Source of the DNA: an uncultured Fibrobacter sp.
GTDB taxonomy: Bacteria; Fibrobacterota; Fibrobacteria; Fibrobacterales; Fibrobacteraceae
DNA: 22,632 nucleotides
Assembly: GCA_934691725.1 (NCBI GenBank)
Contig: CAKUTF010000041.1
Location: 1 to 22,632, forward strand
Direction of reading: 5' to 3'
Made by a program: the position numbers and the translations under genes. Of the stretch, positions 7,615 through 16,061 are shown piece by piece. A model generated the notes under the pieces. That model saw nothing but the letters and a program-made list of their open reading frames with translations, was not told where the DNA came from and made no database searches. Each line of letters begins with the position of its first letter. Position 1 is the first letter of the stretch.

Positions 7615-8197
7615 ACATTTCTTGACTCTCGTTTTTCTCTGCGCCATATCCGTATTTGCCGAAATTCCGGTTTGGAAATTTCCGGTGTCGGCGGACTTCG
7701 ACGAGTTGGCGTTGGCGATGTCCGCGTTGTCTAGGTCGGAAAAAATTTCGGGAACGTTTCGACAGACGCGCACCGTTGAAAAAATCAACCGTTCATTTCA
7801 ATCGACGGGAACTTTTGAAATTTCATCCGAAGGCATTGCCTGGAATGTTGAAAAACCGTTCGTGTCGAAAATGCGCCTGACGGATTCCACGATGATTCAA
7901 GTTGACGCTGCTGGGAACCAGACTGTGATGTCTTCGAAGGATCATGCGATTTTTGGCGAAATCGCCCGGACGATGCGAGCCGTTTTCCGAGGGGACCTGT
8001 CTCTCTTGCAGAAACGGTTTGATATTTACTTTGTACGGAACCAAAAGGAAAAATCATGGCATGTCGGGCTTATCCCTCGGGAAAAAATGATTCAAAATGC
8101 GATTCAATCCATCGAGTTGAAAGGTTCGCAGAATTTGGAAAAAGTGCTTCTTGTCGATGGAGAAGGAAACAAGCTGAGCTATGAATTCGGAAAATAA
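7607..8197 (+). CDS. LolA-like periplasmic outer-membrane lipoprotein carrier
   Basis: A 196-residue protein with an N-terminal signal peptide (MPRHFLTLVFLCAISVFA, then EIP), followed by a LolA/LolB-type half-barrel: SGTFRQTRTVE near 55-65, GTFEISSEGIAWNVEKPF and a hydrophobic mid-region. Length is close to LolA. It overlaps the thioesterase by 8 bases and the exporter by 17. LolA-like proteins in aryl polyene clusters are thought to ferry the lipidated polyene through the periplasm; this is family knowledge and context, not seen directly. Confidence 0.85.
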   Translation: MPRHFLTLVFLCAISVFAEIPVWKFPVSADFDELALAMSALSRSEKISGTFRQTRTVEKINRSFQSTGTFEISSEGIAWNVEKPFVSKMRLTDSTMIQVDAAGNQTVMSSKDHAIFGEIARTMRAVFRGDLSLLQKRFDIYFVRNQKEKSWHVGLIPREKMIQNAIQSIELKGSQNLEKVLLVDGEGNKLSYEFGK

Positions 8198-10460
8198 GAA
8201 AAAGCCTTTTGGAATTATCGTGTGGGCGGTTTTGCATATCGCCTTGATTGTTGCGGTTGTTTTCGCTTATCCGTGGAAAATCGATCGAAATCTGTTTTCG
8301 ATTGTTCCCGGTTCAAAAATTTCGCAGGACGTCCAGAAAGCGGAATCGATTTTTTCAGAACGTTCCGCTCGGCAGGTGATGCTTTTTGTCGGAGATTCCA
8401 ATGAAAAAAATGCGCTGGAGGCTGCAGATGAAATCGGCCAGATGCTCCAAAAAAGCGACCAGATCCAATCGGTATCCTGGATTGTTTCGGATTCCGCATA
8501 CAGGCAATTCTCCGATTTTGTCTTTGCAAACCGTTTCGCCTTGCAGGATCCGGTCTTTTTGAAGTGGAATGATTCGACCTCGGCGGAAAATTTTTATCAA
8601 AATGCACTGGCTAGAATTTACGGGGCTTTTGGAATGGGAAATTTTTCCCGGCTAGACGAAGATCCGTATCTGCTTTCTTCAATGTCGGAAGAACGCCTTT
8701 TGAAAAAGCTTTCCGTCTTTTCGGGAAATCTGACGCTTCAGGAAAACAGGATGACCGTTCAGGATTCCGGCTTCACGTATGTCTTTGTGAATGCGCGGCT
8801 CGGTGAGATGTCTCCGTCCTTTGCGTCGAATTCGCACATCCTTTTTGAACTTGAAAAAAAAATCGATTCTCTGAGAGAAAAATATCCAAATCTCCGCGTT
8901 GAAAAATCAGGCGTTCCGTTTCACAGCTATGAAAGTTCCAAGCAGGCGCAGAAAGAGGTCGCTTGGATTTCGGGAATATCCATTGGCATCATTTTTGTCT
9001 TGTTGCTTGCCGTATTTCATTCTGTGGTTCCGATTTGCGCTACGCTTGTTTCGATTCTTGTCGCCATTCTTGCCGCAACCGGAGCGACGATTGCCGCTTT
9101 TCATGAAATCCATATTTTTACGTTTGTCTTTGGCACGAGCGTTATCGGGGTAAGCATCGATTACGCGCTTCACCATTTTGCGGATAGGGACGCACAATTG
9201 CGCAGTATGCTGTTGGGATTTATGACGACGGAACTCAGCTATGTTGCGCTCGGAATTGTCGATTTTCCGCTGCTGCGGCAGATGGCTTTCTTTTCGATGG
9301 TGGGACTTGCTTCCGCGCTTCTTTCCGTTGTTCTGGTTTTTCCGAAAATTTCGAATCGGATGCATGTCCAAAGTCCTCGGCTGCTTCGGGTTTCTCAAAT
9401 CATCCTTGCAGGATATTCAAAAGTGGAGAGGCTTCCTCGGACGATTCGTTATATCCTGTGGGCGCTTGGGCTACTCGCTCTCGTTCCTGGATTTTTTAAG
9501 ATGCAGGTGCAGACCGATATTCGAGCGATGTATCAGCCCACTGAAAGCTTGTGGAATTCGGAGCTGAAAATCCAGCGCTGGGTAAATTCGGGAATTTCTC
9601 CGGCTTACTTTATCGTGAGCGGCAATTCCGAAGAAGAGCTTTTGGAGAGGGAAGAAATTTTATCGGAAAAATTGCGTTCAGCGGAGAGTGACTCTCTTTT
9701 GAAAGCCCATCTTTCGATTTCCGATTTTTTCCCGTCCGACAAAAGGCGCGCCCAAATGGATTCCGCGTTGCATCGGGTTTTGCCGCTTCGTTACCGGGAA
9801 CTTTGCCGAACCTTAAAAATCAAACCGAAAAAAATTGAGGAAAGTTTTTCCGTGGCAAAAGATTCTGCGTTGCCTGAACAGTTGGAAAGGATGCGCGAAA
9901 CGCTTTCGCTCGGAAATATAGATGGAAAATTCTATAGCGTCGTCATGCCGCTGCATCTCCAGGAGAAATTCGATATCCATGCCTATGAAGATTCGGAAAA
10001 CGGAATTTATGCGGTAAATAAAATGCAAACGGTCAATGCCGCCTTGACGGAACTTTCCTGGACGGCCTTGTCGCTTGTCGCCTTTGCCTATTTTGCCGTG
10101 TTCTTTATTCTTTCGTTTGTCTATACCTGGATGGATTCCCTGCGCATTGTCCGTGCGCCGATTCTCGCTTGCCTTTTGACTCTGTCGGTTTTTGGCTATG
10201 CGCAGATTCCGATAAATTTTTTCGTCATCGTCGGATTGATTCTCACGCTTGGAATCGGAATCGACTACGCCTTGTTTTTTAAGGATTCGGAAGACCATGC
10301 GGATTCCACGGCGCTTGCGGTGATTCTCTCTGCGGTGACGACTCTCGTTTCGTTCGGCTTCTTGGCATTCAGCCACTTTGCCCCGATATCCGTTTTTGGT
10401 TTGACGGTTCTCTTGGGAATTTCGACTTGTTTCCTGCTTTCGCCTTGGACAAGGGATTAG
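8181..10460 (+). CDS. MMPL/RND-family exporter
   Basis: A 759-residue inner-membrane transporter of the MMPL/RND type. One membrane helix at about 10-30, a periplasmic loop to about 250, a helix block (about 255-390), a second periplasmic loop (about 450-625) and a second helix block (about 628-755) form the two-fold RND layout. The repeat is visible as GVSIDYALHHFADRD (near 322) and GIGIDYALFFKDSED (near 690), with acidic residues after IDYAL. ATG at 8181 lies inside the LolA-like gene. It is expected to extract the finished polyene lipid from the inner membrane and pass it to the LolA-like and lipoprotein partners encoded beside it (inference). Confidence 0.92.
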   Translation: MNSENKKKPFGIIVWAVLHIALIVAVVFAYPWKIDRNLFSIVPGSKISQDVQKAESIFSERSARQVMLFVGDSNEKNALEAADEIGQMLQKSDQIQSVSWIVSDSAYRQFSDFVFANRFALQDPVFLKWNDSTSAENFYQNALARIYGAFGMGNFSRLDEDPYLLSSMSEERLLKKLSVFSGNLTLQENRMTVQDSGFTYVFVNARLGEMSPSFASNSHILFELEKKIDSLREKYPNLRVEKSGVPFHSYESSKQAQKEVAWISGISIGIIFVLLLAVFHSVVPICATLVSILVAILAATGATIAAFHEIHIFTFVFGTSVIGVSIDYALHHFADRDAQLRSMLLGFMTTELSYVALGIVDFPLLRQMAFFSMVGLASALLSVVLVFPKISNRMHVQSPRLLRVSQIILAGYSKVERLPRTIRYILWALGLLALVPGFFKMQVQTDIRAMYQPTESLWNSELKIQRWVNSGISPAYFIVSGNSEEELLEREEILSEKLRSAESDSLLKAHLSISDFFPSDKRRAQMDSALHRVLPLRYRELCRTLKIKPKKIEESFSVAKDSALPEQLERMRETLSLGNIDGKFYSVVMPLHLQEKFDIHAYEDSENGIYAVNKMQTVNAALTELSWTALSLVAFAYFAVFFILSFVYTWMDSLRIVRAPILACLLTLSVFGYAQIPINFFVIVGLILTLGIGIDYALFFKDSEDHADSTALAVILSAVTTLVSFGFLAFSHFAPISVFGLTVLLGISTCFLLSPWTRD

Positions 10461-10474
10461 CGAATTTTTATATT
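10445..10474 (+). promoter_or_regulatory. Possible internal promoter before the DUF3261-type lipoprotein
   Basis: TTGGAC (10445-10450) and TATATT (10469-10474) are 18 bases apart, spanning the end of the exporter gene and the only intercistronic gap (31 bases) in an otherwise overlapping stretch. It could give extra expression of the lipoprotein/ketosynthase/dehydratase/ketoreductase half of the operon. Confidence 0.4.
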
Positions 10475-10491
10475 GCGCTTCGGAGAACTGG

Positions 10492-11079
10492 ATGAAATTT
10501 TTCAAATCCCGAAAACTGCTTTTTCTTGTCGGAGCATTGCTCGCTGTAGGCTGTTCGTCGGAGCGTGCCGTTGTCGGAAGCTCGGTGCGAATTTTTTATT
10601 CCGATGCGCATTTCGTATCGCTGATATCTCCAGAGGAAAATTCTTTTTTTACGGAAGAAAACCAGCATGTTTCGGGATCTTTTGGAAATAAAAACTTTTC
10701 GGCGGAATCCTGGATGCGTTTGAGCGATTCGGCTATCCATCTGATGCTTTTCGGGAATCTTGGCAACACGCTTGCGGAATTGATTTATACAAAAGATTCC
10801 GTTTCTTTTAAAAGTACTTTGCTGGATGCGAAAAAAATCAAGCCGGAATACATTTTGGCGGATGTCCAGTTCTGTTATTATCCGAAAGAAATTTTAATGC
10901 GGCATTTCCAGACCGCGGGATTTTCTTTTGTGGAAGAAAAACGGGAAAACGTTTTGACGCGAAAGCTTTTGGAAAACGAGACGCTGATTTTGAAGATGGA
11001 AAAAACGGCGAACCGGATCCTATTAAAGAATGAACTTCGAAATTATTCATATTCGATCGAATCCGAGAAACTGCCATGA
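10492..11079 (+). CDS. DUF3261-type lipoprotein of the aryl polyene cluster
   Basis: A 195-residue protein with a basic N-terminus, a hydrophobic stretch and a lipobox ending VGC (C21), so it should be lipidated and membrane-anchored. The rest is beta-rich and soluble, with no catalytic motif that I recognise. Position between exporter and ketosynthase matches the DUF3261 lipoprotein (ApeN-like) of known clusters; the assignment rests more on position and lipobox than on a sequence motif. CGGAGA (10481-10486) precedes the ATG. The last four bases overlap the ketosynthase start (ATGA). A LolB-like acceptor role at the outer membrane is a reasonable guess. Confidence 0.75.
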   Translation: MKFFKSRKLLFLVGALLAVGCSSERAVVGSSVRIFYSDAHFVSLISPEENSFFTEENQHVSGSFGNKNFSAESWMRLSDSAIHLMLFGNLGNTLAELIYTKDSVSFKSTLLDAKKIKPEYILADVQFCYYPKEILMRHFQTAGFSFVEEKRENVLTRKLLENETLILKMEKTANRILLKNELRNYSYSIESEKLP

Positions 11080-12260
11080 GCGAGCCGTTGTATATTCATG
11101 ATTTTGGCCTGTACACAAGTATCGGTGGCGATAAGGAGACTGTCTGGAACGCGCTTTGCGGATGTGGAAATCCGAACTTTACCCTGCAAAATTTTTGCGG
11201 AAAGGAACGTCTTGTCGGAAAGGTTTCCAATGCGGAACTTTTTCCGGTGAAAAACTTGGAGTACGACAATCGCGTTAACAGATTGGCCGAAAAGGTCTTA
11301 TCGCAGATAGAACGTTCTATTTTTGAAACCGTGGAAAAATTTGGCGAAGAACGCGTCGGCGTTTTTGTCGGTTCTAGCGATAACGGTTCCGAGGAATCGC
11401 TTTCGGCGTTGAAATATTTCCGTGAAAACGGCTTTTATCCAAAAGGCTATTCCCTGAAAAAACAGCAGGCGAATTTTGTCGCGGAATTTATTGCGGACCG
11501 TTTTTCCTTGAAAGGTCCGGTTTTTACGCATTCCTCGGCGTGCGCTTCGAGTGCTAGCGCATTTGCTTCGGCAAGGAACTGGCTTTCTGCCGGATTTTGC
11601 GACGCGGCGATTGTCGGCGGTGTCGATATTGCGTCCTTGATGGTTGTTCTCGGTTTCGATTCGCTCGAAGCGGTTTCTCATTCTCCGACAAATCCTTTTA
11701 GCAAGAACAGGGCGGGACTTACGATTGGCGAAGCGGCGGCTTTCTTTGTTGTTTCCTTGGGCAAGGAAAATGCAAAGGTGATGCTTTCGGGAATCGGGGA
11801 AAGCTCGGATGCGGAACATGTGACGGCTCCGCGGGCGGATGGAGCCGGTGCCCGCTTGGCGATGGAAAAGGCTCTTGCCGATGCGGAAATTTCTCCGTCG
11901 GATGTCGATTATATCAATTTGCACGGGACCGGGACGAAGCTGAACGATGCGATGGAAAGTCTCGCTGTGCATGAAGTGTTTGGAAATTTTACTCCGTCGA
12001 GTTCTACAAAAGGATTGACTGGGCACACTCTAGGTGCTTCGGGCGCTCTCGAAGCCGCGTTTTGCTGCCTTGCGCTTTCGGATAAAAACGGGGAACATCT
12101 TTTGCCTGTTCATCGCTTTGACGGGTTTCGCGATTCCGCGCTTCCCGAAATTCACCTGGTGACATATGGTGAAAGTTCGCACCGATTAAGGACATGCATG
12201 AGCAATTCATTTGGCTTTGGCGGTTGCAACGTTTCGCTTGTGCTGGAGAAAACTGAATGA
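11076..12260 (+). CDS. Beta-ketoacyl-ACP synthase (elongating, with full Cys-His-His triad)
   Basis: A 394-residue thiolase-fold KAS I/II enzyme. C156 in SSACASS is the nucleophile; H283 in NLHGTGT and H317 in GLTGHTLGASGA complete the triad; SFGFGG near the C-terminus is the usual glycine motif. It corresponds to ApeO, the catalytic ketosynthase that in Xenorhabdus pairs with the chain-length-factor-like ApeC. A candidate partner is encoded at 15462-16061. The gene overlaps its neighbours on both sides by 4 bases. Confidence 0.93.
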   Translation: MSEPLYIHDFGLYTSIGGDKETVWNALCGCGNPNFTLQNFCGKERLVGKVSNAELFPVKNLEYDNRVNRLAEKVLSQIERSIFETVEKFGEERVGVFVGSSDNGSEESLSALKYFRENGFYPKGYSLKKQQANFVAEFIADRFSLKGPVFTHSSACASSASAFASARNWLSAGFCDAAIVGGVDIASLMVVLGFDSLEAVSHSPTNPFSKNRAGLTIGEAAAFFVVSLGKENAKVMLSGIGESSDAEHVTAPRADGAGARLAMEKALADAEISPSDVDYINLHGTGTKLNDAMESLAVHEVFGNFTPSSSTKGLTGHTLGASGALEAAFCCLALSDKNGEHLLPVHRFDGFRDSALPEIHLVTYGESSHRLRTCMSNSFGFGGCNVSLVLEKTE

Positions 12261-12721
12261 CAGAATTTGACACACGCGATAAATTGTCATGCCTTGTTCC
12301 GCATAAAGGGAAAATGCTTCTTCTTGATAGAATCGTTTCCTTTGACTTGGAACAGGCGCAAGTCGTGACAGAAATCGACATCTCCGACAAGAGCATGTTT
12401 TTCGAGGAGTCGTTTGGCGGAATTCCCGTCTGGATAGCTTTTGAATACATGGCGCAGAGCGTATCCGCATTGACCGGAATTTTCGGGTTGCAGGCAGGTA
12501 CGCCGCCTCGGATGGGGTTCATTTTGAGCGTTACGAATTTTTGCGCTGAGGTATCCGTATTTCCGAAAGGTTCAACTGTGCAGATCGAAGTCCGGCAGAT
12601 TTTGCGTGTCGATATGGCGGTCACATTTGAAGGGAAAGCCTTTGTCGGCGAAAAGTGCGTGGCAACGGCGACGATTAATGCCGTAGATGTCGAAGACCCG
12701 AAAAAAGTTTTAGGAGTGTAA
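12257..12721 (+). CDS. ApeP-like hotdog 3-hydroxyacyl-ACP dehydratase
   Basis: A 154-residue hotdog protein. PHKGKMLLLDRI (15-26) and the central-helix sequence IPVWIAFEYMAQS (56-68) are typical of the ApeP-like family. E63 sits at the FabZ Glu position, but the residue 14 before it, where FabA/FabZ carry the catalytic His, is F49; H16 is the only His near a conserved motif. It probably works with, or as a heteromer of, the hotdog domain at the end of the fusion protein. It starts in a 4-base overlap with the ketosynthase. Confidence 0.85.
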   Translation: MTEFDTRDKLSCLVPHKGKMLLLDRIVSFDLEQAQVVTEIDISDKSMFFEESFGGIPVWIAFEYMAQSVSALTGIFGLQAGTPPRMGFILSVTNFCAEVSVFPKGSTVQIEVRQILRVDMAVTFEGKAFVGEKCVATATINAVDVEDPKKVLGV

Positions 12722-12722
12722 T

Positions 12723-13442
12723 ATGGAAAACGGAAAACGCGTTCTGGTGACCGGGGCGAGCGGGGGAATCGGGCTTGCGATCGTTCGGAACCTGCTTGAA
12801 TTCGGATATCGTGTCGTTGCGCATTACAACCGCCATGCGGATTCGCTAAAGATATTGGAAAAGGAATTTGCGGAACGCTTGCGCCTTGTGCAGTTCGATG
12901 TGAGCGATCGGGCGAGTTGTCGAGAGGCTCTTGAAAAGGATATTGTGGAAAACGGCGTCTATTATGGCGTGGTTCTTTCTTCGGGAATTTGCCGCGATGC
13001 CGCATTTCCGGCGATGACCGATGATTACTGGGACAAGGTAATCGATGTCAATCTGGATAGTTTCTACAATGTACTGAAGCCGATTGTCATGCCGATGTGC
13101 CGGAAGCGACAAGGAAGAATCGTGACGATTTCTTCGGTTTCGGGAATTATCGGAAATCGCGGACAGGTCAATTACAGCGCAAGCAAGGCCGGTCTTATCG
13201 GAGCGACCAAGGCGCTCGCCACGGAACTCGCCAGCCGTAACATTACGGTGAATAGCATTGCCCCTGGCGTAATCGAAACGGAGATGATTCAAAATGCTCC
13301 GCTGGATATGATTTTACCGTCGATTCCGATGCGTCGTGTCGGAAAGCCCGAAGAAGTCGCGGCGACGGTTGCCTTTTTGCTTTCGGACGGGGCCGCCTAC
13401 ATCACCCGCCAGGTCATTTCTGTCAATGGAGGTCTTGCTTGA
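12723..13442 (+). CDS. FabG-like 3-ketoacyl-ACP reductase (SDR)
   Basis: A 239-residue classical SDR. TGASGGIG (10-17) binds NADP(H); N110, S138, Y151 (YSASK) and K155 form the catalytic tetrad. IAPGVIETEM and the terminal ISVNGGLA are FabG hallmarks. TAGGAG (12711-12716) precedes the ATG by six bases. It is the ketoreductase of the polyene cycle (ApeQ-like), reducing each 3-keto intermediate before dehydration. Housekeeping FabG is the alternative, but its location inside this operon makes a dedicated role more likely. Confidence 0.93.
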   Translation: MENGKRVLVTGASGGIGLAIVRNLLEFGYRVVAHYNRHADSLKILEKEFAERLRLVQFDVSDRASCREALEKDIVENGVYYGVVLSSGICRDAAFPAMTDDYWDKVIDVNLDSFYNVLKPIVMPMCRKRQGRIVTISSVSGIIGNRGQVNYSASKAGLIGATKALATELASRNITVNSIAPGVIETEMIQNAPLDMILPSIPMRRVGKPEEVAATVAFLLSDGAAYITRQVISVNGGLA

Positions 13443-14665
13443 AACGCCGTGTCGTTGTTACAGGAGGTTCGTGCATTTCTTCGCTAGGAATGGAAACGGA
13501 TGAAATCTTTTCCAGTCTGCGTTCGTTGAAGAATCGGATCGTGCGGATGGAGGATTGGGAAAAGTACACACAAATGAATACACGGCTCGCTGGACCTATC
13601 ACGTATCCGCTTCCGGAATATCCGCGGAAAAAAGCCCGGGGCATGGGGCGTGTGGCGCATCTCGCAGTTGCTTCGGCGGAAAAGGCTCTTGCTGTCGCCG
13701 GAATCGATTTGAGCGATCCGGTTTTAAAATCGGGACGCGTCGGGGTTGCTTACGGTTCGTCAAGCGGAAGTTTTGATGCTCTGATCGATTTTGTTGCCAT
13801 GCTTCAAAATAGTCAAGCCGAGAGCATTACGGCGACATCCTATATCCGATCGATGCCGCAGACATGTGCGGTAAACATCAGCGTCTTGCTCGGACTGACG
13901 GGCCGCTTGATTACAACGAATACGGCTTGCACCGCGGGCAGCCTTTCTATCGGCTACGCATTTGAAGCGATCCAGAACGGAGCGCAGGATATGATGCTTG
14001 CCGGTGGCGCGGAAGAGTTGAATCCTACGGAATCCGCTGTTTTCGACACGCTTTTTGCGACAAGCGTCAAGAACGACTCCCCGAAACTCACCCCGGCGTC
14101 TTATGACCGCGATAGGGATGGTCTTGTCATCGGGGAAGGTGCCGGAACGCTTGTTCTAGAGGAACTAGAACATGCAAGAACCCGAGGTGCAAAAATCTAT
14201 GCGGAAATGGTCGGGTTCGGGACGAATACGGACGGTGACCACATTACGCAACCGAAAAAGGAAACGATGCAAATCGCTCTTGAAATGGCCATGCAAAATG
14301 CGGGGATTTCCCCGGAACAAATCGGCTATGTGAGCGGGCATGGAACGGCGACAAAGCGCGGCGATGTTGCCGAGACTGTCGCGACGTATCGGGCGCTGAA
14401 AAATCGTCCGGTTCCCATCAGCAGCCTGAAAAGCTATATCGGCCATACGCTTGGAGCGTGCGGCGCGATTGAAGCGTGGCTTTCCGTCTTGATGATGAAT
14501 CGGAAATGGTTTTCGCCGAATCTCAACCTGAAAAACGTCGATCCGGAATGTGCACCGCTCGACTATATCACGGGAAGCGGTCGCGAAATGGACATTGAAT
14601 ATCTGATGTCAAATAATTTCGCTTTTGGCGGAATCAATACTTCTCTGATTTTCAGAAAGGTCTAG
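13439..14665 (+). CDS. Beta-ketoacyl-ACP synthase (second)
   Basis: A 408-residue KAS II-type enzyme with an intact triad: C164 (NTACTAG), H301 (SGHGTAT) and H336 (YIGHTLGACGA). It begins with TTG at 13439, overlapping the ketoreductase stop; GGAGG at 13428-13432 sits six bases upstream and no better ATG lies nearby (the next in-frame methionine, M18, would remove the first strand of the fold). By position it is ApeR-like. Two full ketosynthases in one operon suggest a split between first condensation and elongation (inference). Its 3' end overlaps the opposite-strand acyltransferase by 14 bases. Confidence 0.92.
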   Translation: MKRRVVVTGGSCISSLGMETDEIFSSLRSLKNRIVRMEDWEKYTQMNTRLAGPITYPLPEYPRKKARGMGRVAHLAVASAEKALAVAGIDLSDPVLKSGRVGVAYGSSSGSFDALIDFVAMLQNSQAESITATSYIRSMPQTCAVNISVLLGLTGRLITTNTACTAGSLSIGYAFEAIQNGAQDMMLAGGAEELNPTESAVFDTLFATSVKNDSPKLTPASYDRDRDGLVIGEGAGTLVLEELEHARTRGAKIYAEMVGFGTNTDGDHITQPKKETMQIALEMAMQNAGISPEQIGYVSGHGTATKRGDVAETVATYRALKNRPVPISSLKSYIGHTLGACGAIEAWLSVLMMNRKWFSPNLNLKNVDPECAPLDYITGSGREMDIEYLMSNNFAFGGINTSLIFRKV

Positions 14666-15461
14666 ACAGCGGATTTTCCGGATCCCGGTTCCGGTAATTT
14701 TCCAAGGTTTCCCGAATTTCTTCGGTGAGATAGATGACCGCCGCGGAAGGGGAGTGCGCATTGAATTTTTGGATTGAAATCGGGTTCAAAATTTTTAAGC
14801 GGTAATGGTAGCGTTCCGTCGGATGTGTTGAAAAGAACGGGTCGTGCTTGCGGATACCGATTTTTTCATTCCCTCCGATGTATATCGGTAAAACATCGCA
14901 TTTGGCGTGGAAAGCGAATCGGGCTGCGCCCTTTTTGAAATTCATCAGCTTACCGGGAACGGTTCGTGTACCTTCTGGAAAAACGATGAGCGAATTTCCG
15001 GAATGGATGCTTTGCGTGGATTTTTCGAGCTGCTCGCTAAACGGGATGGAATTTGGAATGTAGAGAGTCCGCACGAATTTCCGGACAAAGGGCGTCTTGG
15101 CGAGAGTTCCCTTGACGATACAGTTTGCGCGCGGAATGAGCGACAGGAGGATGACGACGTCGAGAAGCGACGGATGGTTGGCGACGATTACGCACGGAGA
15201 GCTTTTGGAAATCCTGTCGGAATTTTCGACATGAAGAGAAAGCACCCCGAGAACGCGCATTTCCCAGACAAAGATTTTAAAATAGGAGTGGACGATTTTT
15301 CTGGCAAGGCTCTGGAAACGTTTTTTAGAAAATCCCGAAAGGATGAACAGTAGCGGAAACCCGATTGATGAAAAAAGCAAACTGCAAATGCCAAAAGAAA
15401 CGTAGGAAAAAACCTTGGCAAATAGTCGATAAAAATAGGCGGCTTTTTGAACGGCGAACAT
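14652..15461 (-). CDS. PlsC-type 1-acylglycerol-3-phosphate acyltransferase
   Basis: A 269-residue membrane-associated acyltransferase. NHPSLLD (95-101) holds the HX4D motif (H96, D101), and FPEGTRT (161-167) is the acceptor-phosphate motif. Hydrophobic segments at about 18-42 anchor it. Known aryl polyene clusters carry such a gene (ApeD-like). It is last in the minus-strand set; its ATG abuts the stop of the upstream gene with no gap. It probably acylates the lipid to which the polyene is esterified. A housekeeping PlsC is possible but less likely in this setting. Confidence 0.88.
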   Translation of the reverse strand: MFAVQKAAYFYRLFAKVFSYVSFGICSLLFSSIGFPLLFILSGFSKKRFQSLARKIVHSYFKIFVWEMRVLGVLSLHVENSDRISKSSPCVIVANHPSLLDVVILLSLIPRANCIVKGTLAKTPFVRKFVRTLYIPNSIPFSEQLEKSTQSIHSGNSLIVFPEGTRTVPGKLMNFKKGAARFAFHAKCDVLPIYIGGNEKIGIRKHDPFFSTHPTERYHYRLKILNPISIQKFNAHSPSAAVIYLTEEIRETLENYRNRDPENPLSRPF

Positions 15462-16061
15462 CTAGAGATAATGTTCTAAAAAATACAGGGCTTGTTCGGC
15501 AGCTGTAGCTTTTTCGGGAAGAGGGGAAAGTTCTAGTTCGCAGACGGAATCCGCCTGTTCCGTGGAGAGGCGCAGTGCCAAGGCGCAAACCGGATTCGGG
15601 TAGGGAGAGATTTCGGAATAGGCTTCGGGAATGCGTTCGTCGGCAAAGACAAAAATCCTTTCCGATTCTTTACCGGATAAAAGCGGAGCGGCGGCTTCCC
15701 TTAAACCGTCTTCAAAGGAACGGTTCCCGGAAAATATCGCGCTGTAGCCTGTCATGTTGTTTTCGATTATCGAGGCGGCGGCGATCGGAGCATTGAATAC
15801 GGATAAACTAAACTTTGCTGGCGAAACTTCCCCGGAATCCAGGATCCCGGAAGATATCTGGAACTGTCTCTGAATTTCTCCAAATTCCGACGCAAATGTC
15901 ATCGGTGCCGGTGAAAAGCCTTCGGAAACATCGTGGGTTACATAGGCGACCATTTTAGAAAGATCGCTGAGACGTCTGCGAAAAAGCATCGGGACGAACG
16001 AAAGCTTGGGCATGTTTTTTTCATCGGTCCAGGCGGAATATCTTTGAATGAAGAGGCTCAT
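15462..16061 (-). CDS. Ketosynthase-like protein without active-site Cys (chain-length-factor-like)
   Basis: A 199-residue protein resembling the N-terminal half of a ketosynthase (Ketoacyl-synt_2 type). FASEFGEIQRQFQI (about 56-69), then SPAKFSLSVFNAPIAAASI (about 80-98) replaces the usual SVHNA segment. No TxACxS cysteine and no catalytic histidines are present, and the chain ends where a normal KS would continue for about 200 residues. This matches ApeC, described as the non-catalytic partner of the ApeO ketosynthase in Xenorhabdus. It overlaps the methyltransferase by four bases and abuts the PlsC-type gene. Confidence 0.78.
   Translation of the reverse strand: MSLFIQRYSAWTDEKNMPKLSFVPMLFRRRLSDLSKMVAYVTHDVSEGFSPAPMTFASEFGEIQRQFQISSGILDSGEVSPAKFSLSVFNAPIAAASIIENNMTGYSAIFSGNRSFEDGLREAAAPLLSGKESERIFVFADERIPEAYSEISPYPNPVCALALRLSTEQADSVCELELSPLPEKATAAEQALYFLEHYL

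Noticed and set aside
11076..14665. Housekeeping type II fatty acid synthesis (fab) cluster
   Set aside because: The accompanying MMPL exporter, LolA-like protein, aryl/acyl ligase fusion, thioesterase, methyltransferase and Cys-less KS partner point to an aryl polyene locus; no fabD, fabH or plsX is present.
14679..14695. Terminator hairpin CCGGA...TCCGG between the convergent genes
   Set aside because: The stem is short, lies within the PlsC-type coding region and lacks a T-run on either strand.
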